Shown here: positions 1-5,320 of the stretch, piece by piece
Layout of the letters: the number at the start of each line of letters is the position of its first letter
Numbering within the stretch: the stretch's first letter is position 1
Notes under the pieces: model-generated
The model's database searches: none
The model's input: only the letters and a program-made list of their open reading frames with translations
Told to the model about the DNA's origin: nothing
Made by a program: the position numbers and the translations under genes
Assembly: GCA_030608745.1 (NCBI GenBank)
Contig: JAUWDQ010000076.1
Span: 1-10,764 of the forward strand
Reading direction: 5' to 3'
Origin: Pseudomonadota bacterium
GTDB taxonomy: Bacteria > Desulfobacterota > BSN033 > WVXP01 > G020346125
Length of the DNA: 10,764 nucleotides

Positions 1-5
1 AGGGT

Positions 6-320
6 ATGCGAGCGGATATACAATTATTACGTCGACGCGTGCCGGCCATGAAGGCGGAAGGGAAGGTCTTCGTGGTCATCGACGTTTTGAGGGCGACCGC
101 CACCATCATCGAAGCACTATCCAATGGATGCACCGAAGTGATCCCTGTTATGACCGTCGATGAGGCCTTCGCTCGTGATCCTCTGGAGATGGCACGGACA
201 TGTGAGCACGGACGGGAATTGATACGATTGGGATTGGAGGAGGATTTGGCCTTCTGTGTACAAACCAATGTCTTTTCATCTGTTCCCGTTTTCAAAAGAA
301 GATCCATCATAGTAGATTGA
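6..320 (+). pseudogene. comB: 2-phosphosulfolactate phosphatase (ComB) remnant with internal deletion
   Basis: ComB family enzymes dephosphorylate 2-phospho-3-sulfolactate to sulfolactate (coenzyme M / sulfolactate pathway) and are usually about 230-250 residues. This ORF has only 104. Residues 1-56 match the family N-terminus, including the conserved VVIDVLRATATI stretch (23-34) and the VDEAFA helix. Residues from about 57 on (EHGRELIRLGLEEDLAFC, then VPVF) match the family C-terminus. The central part, roughly 130 residues with most of the active-site region, is absent and the two ends are joined in frame. The start at 6 gives the normal N-terminus, with a purine-rich AGGG just before it at the window edge. 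I infer a non-functional deletion derivative. An assembly collapse is the main alternative. The family recognition is from memory of motifs, not from an alignment. Confidence 0.75.
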
Positions 321-324
321 ATAG

Positions 325-393
325 ATTGAGGGCTTTCTCGAAGATGACCTGCATTTCTACGAACGCTATGCCCCACAGCATAGAGGGGAATAA
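325..393 (+). other. Short unexplained coding-like stretch between the comB remnant and the DUF362 gene
   Basis: The 78 bp between the comB remnant and the DUF362 gene contain an open stretch of 22 codons in the frame of position 325. It reads IEGFLEDDLHFYERYAPQHR and ends at a TAA at 391-393. It has no start codon and is preceded by an in-frame TAG (322-324). Its acidic/aromatic composition looks like the tail of a real protein rather than random sequence, so it may be the decayed 3' end of a gene lost in the same event that damaged comB. I cannot assign a family. Just upstream, TAGATTGA occurs twice in tandem (313-320 and 322-329). Confidence 0.2.
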
Positions 394-398
394 ATAGG

Positions 399-1571
399 AT
401 GGCCAAGGCCAAGGTTTCCATCGTACGATGTCCGGATTATTCCGAAAAATCCGTGCTGAAGGCGGTGAAGTGCGCCGTTGACCTGTTGGATGGAATGGGC
501 GCCTTCGTCAGGAGGGGGGATCGAGTGTTAATCAAACCCAACCTCCTGTCGGCAAGGGACCCGGAAAAAGCCGTGACAACTCATCCCTCGGTTGTGAAAG
601 CCGTCATCCAATTGGTTCGGGATGCCGGTGGCGTTCCCATGGTAGGGGATAGCCCTGCAATAGGAGGGCTCGTGAAGGTGGCATCCAAGGCAGGGATTTA
701 CGATGTTGTTCGGGAGATGAATTGCAAACTGGTGGACTTTGACGATGTCGTGGAGATCAGAGGGTCCCATCAAGGGGTATTTAAAACGTTAGAGGTGGCC
801 AGGGCCGTTATGGATTGTGATCTTATGATCAACCTCCCCAAGTTGAAAACCCATGGTATGACCACCATGACCTTATCGGTGAAGAACCTCTTCGGGTGTA
901 TTCCGGGTGCGAAAAAAATCCAATGGCATTTGAAGGCGGGGGTTAACAGGCACTCTTTCGCCCAAATGCTTGTGGACCTTTACGGGATAATCAGGCCAAG
1001 GCTGAATGTGGTCGATGCCGTTGTGGGCATGGAGGGAGATGGGCCGGGCGGTGGGGATCCTCGGGAGATCGGGTTGATTTTCGCAGGCGCTGATGGAATT
1101 GCCGTCGATTCGACCATCTGTCATGTCGTTGGACTCCCAGTGCCAGACCTTTTGACCAGCCGAATTGGGTCCGATTTAGGGTTGGGAGTAGGACAGCCGA
1201 AGGATATCGAGATCGTGGGCGAGGGGATTGAAGAGGTGAAAGTGAGTGGGTTTCTTTTTCCCAGAAGCATGGAGCCCCAATGGGGACTTCCACAGCCTCT
1301 GAGAGGTTTATTAAGGAATGCTCTGACGGCAAAACCGCGAATCAGGGAGGACATATGTAAACTCTGCGAGGTGTGTGTTGAGGGATGTCCATCCCAAGCG
1401 ATGACCATGGAAAGGGGGAAGATCGATATCGATTATTCCAAATGCATCCGGTGTTTCTGCTGTTCCGAGTTCTGTCCGGAGAGAGCCATAGACATTAAGC
1501 AGGGATGGCTTTTGAGGCTATTTGGAGGTACCACGGGGAGATCAATCAAAAAGGGGCATGAGAAATATTAA
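399..1571 (+). CDS. DUF362 domain protein with C-terminal 2x[4Fe-4S] ferredoxin domain
   Basis: A 390-residue protein. Residues 1 to about 300 form a DUF362 domain, with IKPNLLS (45-51), a THPSVVKAVI helix, LPKLKTH (146-152) and a KNLFGCIPG segment (162-170), all typical of this family. The C-terminal part carries two complete CxxCxxCxxxCP motifs: C320/C323/C326/C330 and C349/C352/C355/C359. It should therefore bind two [4Fe-4S] clusters. There is no signal peptide or membrane segment, so it is probably a cytosolic redox protein. The biochemical function of DUF362 proteins is not established, so I give no reaction. The ATG at 399 follows a GAGGGG at 384-389 and an in-phase stop region. The 3' end overlaps truA by 14 bp, so the two genes are very probably cotranscribed and translationally coupled. 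A second DUF362-ferredoxin gene of different architecture lies at 3962-5071. Confidence 0.9.
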   Translation: MAKAKVSIVRCPDYSEKSVLKAVKCAVDLLDGMGAFVRRGDRVLIKPNLLSARDPEKAVTTHPSVVKAVIQLVRDAGGVPMVGDSPAIGGLVKVASKAGIYDVVREMNCKLVDFDDVVEIRGSHQGVFKTLEVARAVMDCDLMINLPKLKTHGMTTMTLSVKNLFGCIPGAKKIQWHLKAGVNRHSFAQMLVDLYGIIRPRLNVVDAVVGMEGDGPGGGDPREIGLIFAGADGIAVDSTICHVVGLPVPDLLTSRIGSDLGLGVGQPKDIEIVGEGIEEVKVSGFLFPRSMEPQWGLPQPLRGLLRNALTAKPRIREDICKLCEVCVEGCPSQAMTMERGKIDIDYSKCIRCFCCSEFCPERAIDIKQGWLLRLFGGTTGRSIKKGHEKY

Positions 1572-2292
1572 ATTGACCATTGAATATGACGGGACGGGCT
1601 ATCACGGCTGGCAGATTCAGCCAAACGTTGAGACTATTCAGGGAACCATGGAAGGGAAACTCGCGCAAATCACGGGAGAGCCGGTGAGATTGGTTGCCTC
1701 CGGCAGAACCGATACCGGGGTCCATGCCATGGGACAAGTAGCTCATTTCAAGACCCATAGTTTCCTCGATGTTCTAACCTTTCTAAAAGCCGTCAACAGT
1801 CTCCTTCCCGAGGATATCCGGGTTAAAGATGTTGAGGAGGTTGACGAAGCATTCCATGCCCGTTTTAGTGCAAAGGGAAGGGTTTACGAGTATAGGATTT
1901 TTAACGGGGAATTGCCTTCCCCCTTTCACCGCCATTTCTCATGGTTTGTCCCGGGGAATTTGGATTTGGCCAGCATGAGGGAAGCCGGCATGAAACTGGT
2001 GGGTCGCCACGATTTCTCCTCATTTTGCTCTGCCGGTTCCGACCAATCATGTCCCATACGGGAGGTCTATGCCATCGACGTGGGGATGAGGGAAGACCTC
2101 ATTATTGTACAGGTGGAGGCCAACGCCTTTTTGAGGCAAATGGTACGAAATATTGTGGGAAGCCTTGTTGAGGTGGGAAGGCGAAAGCTGACTCCATCCC
2201 AATTCGGTGGCATTCTGGAGGCACGGGATAGACGAAGGGCCGGATTAGCAGCACCGGCCCAAGGACTTTTTTTAGTTAGGGTGAATTACTGA
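1558..2292 (+). CDS. truA: tRNA pseudouridine(38-40) synthase TruA
   Basis: TruA converts uridine to pseudouridine at positions 38-40 of the tRNA anticodon stem-loop in the cytoplasm. The 244-residue product matches the normal family length. It begins with the family's usual start (KLTIEYDGTGYHGWQ), and the catalytic aspartate is D52 in ASGRTDTGVHAMGQ. Further conserved parts are NSLLPEDIRV, FHARFSAKGRVYEYRI, HDFSSFCSAGS and FLRQMVRNIVG. The ATG at 1558 is preferred over an upstream in-frame TTG (1522), because the extra 12 residues lie inside the preceding gene and precede the normal family start. A GGGG run ends only one base before the ATG, so initiation probably depends on coupling to the DUF362 gene, which it overlaps by 14 bp. 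No convincing terminator follows in the 66 bp up to the convergent ino1. Confidence 0.95.
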   Translation: MRNIKLTIEYDGTGYHGWQIQPNVETIQGTMEGKLAQITGEPVRLVASGRTDTGVHAMGQVAHFKTHSFLDVLTFLKAVNSLLPEDIRVKDVEEVDEAFHARFSAKGRVYEYRIFNGELPSPFHRHFSWFVPGNLDLASMREAGMKLVGRHDFSSFCSAGSDQSCPIREVYAIDVGMREDLIIVQVEANAFLRQMVRNIVGSLVEVGRRKLTPSQFGGILEARDRRRAGLAAPAQGLFLVRVNY

Positions 2293-2358
2293 TTGGGTTA
2301 AAGAGAAACCTTCCCCCCACCTTGATGTGAGGACACCATCTATGGCGGGAGTGTGATC

Positions 2359-3519
2359 TCACGCGGAGGTTGATTCCCCCGAGGTCACACACAGTTCAGC
2401 CACGGCTTCAGCGATACCAACCGAGGGTTCTGCAAAGCGCTTCAACATCTCCCGGGCTTCCGTATCGTCGAACTGCTGAACCGGGGATTTGAAGAGATAG
2501 GCACTAGCCTCGATAATAGGCCCGGAACGCCCCCGGTCCAAAGCTACCTTGGCCGCCCGCACGGCATCCATGATTACCCCCGCCGAGTTAGGCGAATCCT
2601 CCACGGAAAGCCGGACCTCGACATTCATCGGCAAGCCGCCGAATTGCTCCGCCTCAATCCGCAAAAAGCAGAGTTTGTTGTCCTTCAACCAAGAAACGTA
2701 ATCGCTCGGACCAATATAGATGTTTTGCGGATCGAATTCCCTTTCATACATCTGGCTGAGAACTGACTGGGTCTTGCTCGTCTTTTTGCTCTCCAGGCGT
2801 GTACGATCCAGCATGTTGAGGAAATCGGTATTTCCTCCCACGTTGAGTTGATATGAGTGCTTTATGGGCTGTCCCCTATCTTCGAAAAGTCTCGTCAGTA
2901 CCCTGTGGATGATGGTAGCCCCTACCTGAGACTTGATGTCATCCCCGAGGACTGGAAGCCCGGCTTTCTTGAAGCGATCCCCGTAAATCTTAGAGACGAA
3001 TACGGGTATGGCATTCACAAAGGCACAACCCGCCTCAAGGCAACAGTCGGTATAGAAGAGGGTATTCTCCTCGCTGCCCACCGGCAAGTAGTTGACCATT
3101 ACATCCACCCGCTTTTCCCGAAGGCTTCGAATAATGGCATCCTTTGCCTTTGCCTTCCGGGAGTAAATGTTCGCCTTTGGCTTGAAACGAGCCGATTCCG
3201 GGTATTGATCATTTTGCGGGGGAATGCTGTCGATGAGGTATCCCATCTCAACGAGACAATCCAGAAAGGGAACGTCCTTCTGAAAGACCGTGGTACAGTT
3301 TGGTTCGGCAAAGATTGCCTCCGATAGATCCCGACCTACTTTTCTTTCGTCCACATCGAAGGCGGCCACGAATTGAATATCGCAGGCTCGATAGCCGCCC
3401 AAGTTCTTGGTAATCAGACCCGGAATATCTGCATCCGGATCCTTGTAATAGAAACGTCCCTGTACAAAGGAACTGGCACAATTTCCCACTCCAATAAGAG
3501 CAGTTCTGATCTCTTGCAT
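2359..3519 (-). CDS. ino1: Inositol-3-phosphate synthase (actinobacterial type)
   Basis: This NAD-dependent enzyme isomerises glucose 6-phosphate to 1D-myo-inositol 3-phosphate, the first committed step to inositol-containing lipids and solutes. The protein has 386 residues. The N-terminal Rossmann motif is GVGNCASSF (10-18). Conserved blocks in the second half include GDDIKSQVGATI, LNVGGNTDFLNMLD, RLESKKTSKTQSV, YIGPSDYVSWL and DSPNSAGVIMDAVRAAK. These closely resemble mycobacterial Ino1 rather than the longer eukaryotic enzyme. The start is set by a near-perfect Shine-Dalgarno sequence eight bases upstream. The gene stands alone on the minus strand, convergent with truA, with a leader of about 350 nt containing a promoter, a terminator and palindromes, so it appears to be regulated. 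What inositol is used for here is not visible in the window. Confidence 0.94.
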   Translation of the reverse strand: MQEIRTALIGVGNCASSFVQGRFYYKDPDADIPGLITKNLGGYRACDIQFVAAFDVDERKVGRDLSEAIFAEPNCTTVFQKDVPFLDCLVEMGYLIDSIPPQNDQYPESARFKPKANIYSRKAKAKDAIIRSLREKRVDVMVNYLPVGSEENTLFYTDCCLEAGCAFVNAIPVFVSKIYGDRFKKAGLPVLGDDIKSQVGATIIHRVLTRLFEDRGQPIKHSYQLNVGGNTDFLNMLDRTRLESKKTSKTQSVLSQMYEREFDPQNIYIGPSDYVSWLKDNKLCFLRIEAEQFGGLPMNVEVRLSVEDSPNSAGVIMDAVRAAKVALDRGRSGPIIEASAYLFKSPVQQFDDTEAREMLKRFAEPSVGIAEAVAELCVTSGESTSA

Positions 3520-3527
3520 GTTGGAAC

Positions 3528-3538
3528 ATCACCTCCTC
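3528..3538 (-). promoter_or_regulatory. Near-perfect Shine-Dalgarno sequence of ino1
   Basis: The minus strand reads GAGGAGGTGAT, 11 bases complementary to the conserved 3' end of 16S rRNA, followed by an 8-base spacer (GTTCCAAC) and the ATG of ino1. It is by far the strongest ribosome binding site in the window. This implies that translation is efficient once the leader is read through, and that control is mostly at transcription. Confidence 0.85.
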
Positions 3539-3619
3539 AATGAATTGGAAAAATCTCAGAAGGAATACGGTAATGGGAATCGGCTTCGACTCGTTCCGAA
3601 ATTTAGAAGGGGGAGACCT

Positions 3620-3631
3620 TCGGATATCCGA
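3620..3631. repeat. 12-bp perfect palindrome in the ino1 leader region
   Basis: TCGGATATCCGA is a perfect 12-bp palindrome about 100 bp upstream of the ino1 start and downstream of the leader terminator. GATATC occurs again nearby at 3635-3640. It could be a protein binding site or a small RNA hairpin; nothing in the sequence decides between these. Confidence 0.45.
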
Positions 3632-3653
3632 TGTGATATCAGCCGGTTTATTC

Positions 3654-3669
3654 TTAACCCAAGGGTTAA
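3654..3669. repeat. 7+2+7 inverted repeat TTAACCC-AA-GGGTTAA
   Basis: A perfect inverted repeat with seven-base arms and a two-base centre, about 135 bp upstream of ino1. The tight spacing resembles a dimeric repressor operator more than an RNA hairpin, since a two-base loop cannot form. A separate six-base hairpin (TCCCTT/AAGGGA, loop TGGG) lies at 3687-3702. Confidence 0.45.
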
Positions 3670-3727
3670 ATACATAACGCAGAGCCTCCCTTTGGGAAGG
3701 GATGTATAGAGAGAGCAGTGCAAGGCG

Positions 3728-3758
3728 AAAAAAAAACCATCGGTTCTCCCGATGGTTT
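3728..3758 (-). terminator. Intrinsic terminator within the ino1 leader
   Basis: On the minus strand a perfect 10-bp stem (AAACCATCGG / CCGATGGTTT, plus-strand arms 3749-3758 and 3734-3743) with a five-base GAGAA loop is followed by a run of nine U (3728-3736, the first bases shared with the stem). It is a textbook Rho-independent terminator. It lies about 210 nt upstream of ino1, about 143 nt after a strong promoter, and 204 bp beyond the end of the upstream minus-strand gene. Confidence 0.9.
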
Positions 3759-3871
3759 CCCATTCGCACACACATGGTGACTGAGTTCAGCCAAATTGTT
3801 CTCGTGCAACCACCGGAAGATCCCTATTCAGTTAAACGCATCCCCGTTGTAGGGATACCAATAATCTATAG
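3728..3871 (-). ncRNA. Candidate attenuator/riboswitch leader of ino1, or a ~143-nt small RNA
   Basis: From the predicted start near 3871 to the terminator U-run the transcript is about 143 nt. The 5' arm of the terminator plus its loop (3745-3757) can pair with an earlier leader segment, UCUUCCGGUGGUU (3808-3820), over 13 consecutive pairs including two G-U wobbles. That helix and the terminator cannot coexist. A further switch is possible upstream: AUCCCU (3851-3856) can form a hairpin with GGGAU (3840-3844) or pair over six bases with AGGGAU (3820-3825), which abuts the antiterminator arm. A GGCUG/CAGUC hairpin lies between (around 3785-3798). No known aptamer class (TPP, cobalamin, c-di-GMP, SAM, T-box) was recognised by its signature. 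The structural logic is seen in the sequence. Regulation of ino1 and the ligand are inference. A free-standing sRNA is the alternative. Confidence 0.6.
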
Positions 3872-3877
3872 TATACT

Positions 3878-3906
3878 ACTATAATCATTACTTTTCAATG
3901 TGTCAA
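3878..3906 (-). promoter_or_regulatory. Sigma-70 promoter of the ino1 leader
   Basis: The minus strand shows TTGACA (3901-3906), exactly 17 bases, then TATAGT (3878-3883). This is a full-consensus -35 with a 5/6 -10 at ideal spacing. Transcription should start near 3871 and run towards ino1. A 7+3+7 inverted repeat, TATAGTA-TAC-TACTATA (3867-3883), overlaps the -10 and the start site and may be an operator. Confidence 0.82.
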
Positions 3907-3961
3907 GGCCAAAATTTTCCCGTGGAGGCAAGTTATCCGCTTTCGAGGGCGATAGTGGAGA

Positions 3962-5071
3962 TTATATCGGGGTGAGCTCATATTTTCTCGATCCCAGGCC
4001 GATTTTCTCCCCATATTGCAGCTGAACTCCCCAATCGATCTGGGGATATAAGGCCCGAAATTTATCTTCCCCGGGCCCCAGATGAGTATTCAATGTGGAC
4101 TTCTCGTTTCCCCGTTGTGCATTGACCAAATCGACGGAGGCCTGGTCAATGGCCACGGGATCGCAGGAGGCGAGAATTCCGATATCCCCCACGATGGGGG
4201 CATCAGAATGGCCGTAGCAATCGCAGGCAGGACTCACCTGGGTCAGAAAGTTGAGGAAGATCGATTTTTCGTGCTTTCCCACCAGGGCCCCATAGGCATA
4301 TTCCGCCATCTTCTTTTGGAACAGGGCTGCGTCATTATCCCATTGAACCTGAATGGCTCCCTCCGGGCAGATCGATAGGCATTCTCCGCATCCAACGCAT
4401 TGTTGTGGATCAATCCGGGCCTTCTCGTTGAGGATGGCGATAGCCCCTTGTGGACAACAGGTGATACAGGTTTCGCATCCAGTACAGCGGGAGGTTTTCA
4501 CCTTTGGGGCCACGCTTGAATGTTGTTTCAATTTCCCCCCGCGGCTGGAACAACCCATAGCCAGGTTTTTCAAGGCACCTCCAAACCCCGAGAGTTCATG
4601 GCCCTTGAAATGGCCGACTCCAATGATGGCGTCAGCGGTGAAGATGTCGTGGGCGATGCTCACCTCACGGTATATCGGCTTATCGATCTTTACGTTAACG
4701 CAGGCATTTCCGCGAATCCCGCCGGCGATGATAATGGGGGCATCAACGACGGAGTAGTCAAACCCATTTTGAATGGCCGTGGTGATATGGGAGATCGATT
4801 CCTCCCGTGTACCTGTATAGAGCGTGTTGGTGTCGGTAAGAAATGGCTTTCCTCCAGATGCCCTGATCGTTTCCACGATCCTGCGGATAAAGATAGGCCT
4901 GACGAAGGCGGTGTTTCCCCTCTCCCCGAAGTGAAGTTTTATGGCCACCAGGTCGTTGGTTTTGATCTTATCCTCGATCTCTCCCCTCTGCAAAAGTTCA
5001 TCCACCTTGTCCAACATGGTCCTTTTAAAGGTGGTTCGGAGATCTGAGAAAAAGACTTGGCTGTTCTTCAT
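3962..5071 (-). CDS. DUF362 protein with internal 2x[4Fe-4S] ferredoxin insert
   Basis: A 369-residue DUF362 family protein. Residues 1 to about 190 carry the first part of the domain (AIKLHFGERGNTAFVRP, residues 43-59; VGHFKGHELSGFGGALKNLAMGC, 152-174). Two 4Fe-4S motifs follow (C196/C199/C202/C206 and C225/C228/C231/C235), and the DUF362 fold resumes with SCDPVAIDQASVDLV (302-316). The ferredoxin module is thus inserted inside the domain, unlike the C-terminal placement in the 399-1571 gene. Both clusters look complete, and there is no signal peptide. A cytosolic electron-transfer or Fe-S protein is likely, but the reaction is unknown. The start is supported by AAGGGAGA five bases before the ATG and by a promoter just upstream. 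No terminator is visible directly after the stop; the next one is the ino1 leader terminator 204 bp on. Confidence 0.9.
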   Translation of the reverse strand: MKNSQVFFSDLRTTFKRTMLDKVDELLQRGEIEDKIKTNDLVAIKLHFGERGNTAFVRPIFIRRIVETIRASGGKPFLTDTNTLYTGTREESISHITTAIQNGFDYSVVDAPIIIAGGIRGNACVNVKIDKPIYREVSIAHDIFTADAIIGVGHFKGHELSGFGGALKNLAMGCSSRGGKLKQHSSVAPKVKTSRCTGCETCITCCPQGAIAILNEKARIDPQQCVGCGECLSICPEGAIQVQWDNDAALFQKKMAEYAYGALVGKHEKSIFLNFLTQVSPACDCYGHSDAPIVGDIGILASCDPVAIDQASVDLVNAQRGNEKSTLNTHLGPGEDKFRALYPQIDWGVQLQYGEKIGLGSRKYELTPI

Positions 5072-5105
5072 GGTATCTCCCTTGTGGAGGCGAGATTAGG
5101 CCAGA

Positions 5106-5134
5106 AGTGTAGTGTAATCTGAACTTGATGTCAA
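5106..5134 (-). promoter_or_regulatory. Sigma-70 promoter of the DUF362-ferredoxin gene at 3962-5071
   Basis: The minus strand reads TTGACA (5129-5134), 17 bases, then TACACT (5106-5111). Transcription would start near 5099, giving a short leader of about 27 nt that contains only the ribosome binding site. It is a perfect -35 with a 4/6 -10. Confidence 0.7.
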
Positions 5135-5225
5135 TGTTGCTATGCATCTCAGATCACCGGTCATTTCATTGAGATTAATCAGTATCCGGCGGTATTTTTG
5201 ACCATCTTCCCCATGGAGTTCAGGG

Positions 5226-5258
5226 TTGACTTTTCCAGGCGAAAAAAGTAATTATAAG
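5226..5258 (+). promoter_or_regulatory. Possible promoter of the EF-G-like/dtd/MEMO operon
   Basis: In the 249-bp divergent gap, the plus strand has TTGACT (5226-5231) and TATAAG (5253-5258), but the spacing is 21 bases, longer than usual. A different -35 may therefore serve the same -10. The AT-rich stretch at 5241-5264 is the only plausible -10 region near the gene. The rest of the gap shows no further structure that I can support. Confidence 0.4.
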
Positions 5259-5320
5259 ATTATCTGGTCAGGGAATGGTTTCGGGAGAGATTTCCTCTAT
5301 TTCCACACAAGGGAGCACAT

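Noticed and set aside
1522..1557. TTG start extending TruA by 12 residues
   Set aside because: The extension lies within the DUF362 gene, is not family-like, and the ATG at 1558 gives the standard TruA N-terminus.
2293..2358. Bidirectional terminator between the convergent truA and ino1 genes
   Set aside because: GTGAG and CTCAC arms exist (around 2327-2331 and 2358-2362) but the loop is long and there is no T-run on either strand.
3248..3775. Minus-strand open frame of 175 codons crossing the ino1 start and leader
   Set aside because: It overlaps the ino1 coding region, the terminator and the strong Shine-Dalgarno sequence; the translation has no family features.
3728..3871. Known riboswitch or SRP/6S RNA in the ino1 leader
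   Set aside because: I looked for signatures of T-box, TPP, cobalamin, c-di-GMP, SAM and SRP RNA and found none; a covariance-model search would be decisive.
4520..5047. Open frame of 175 codons on the plus strand opposite the second DUF362 gene
   Set aside because: It is a shadow of the minus-strand gene, whose two complete Fe-S motifs, ribosome binding site and promoter settle the strand.
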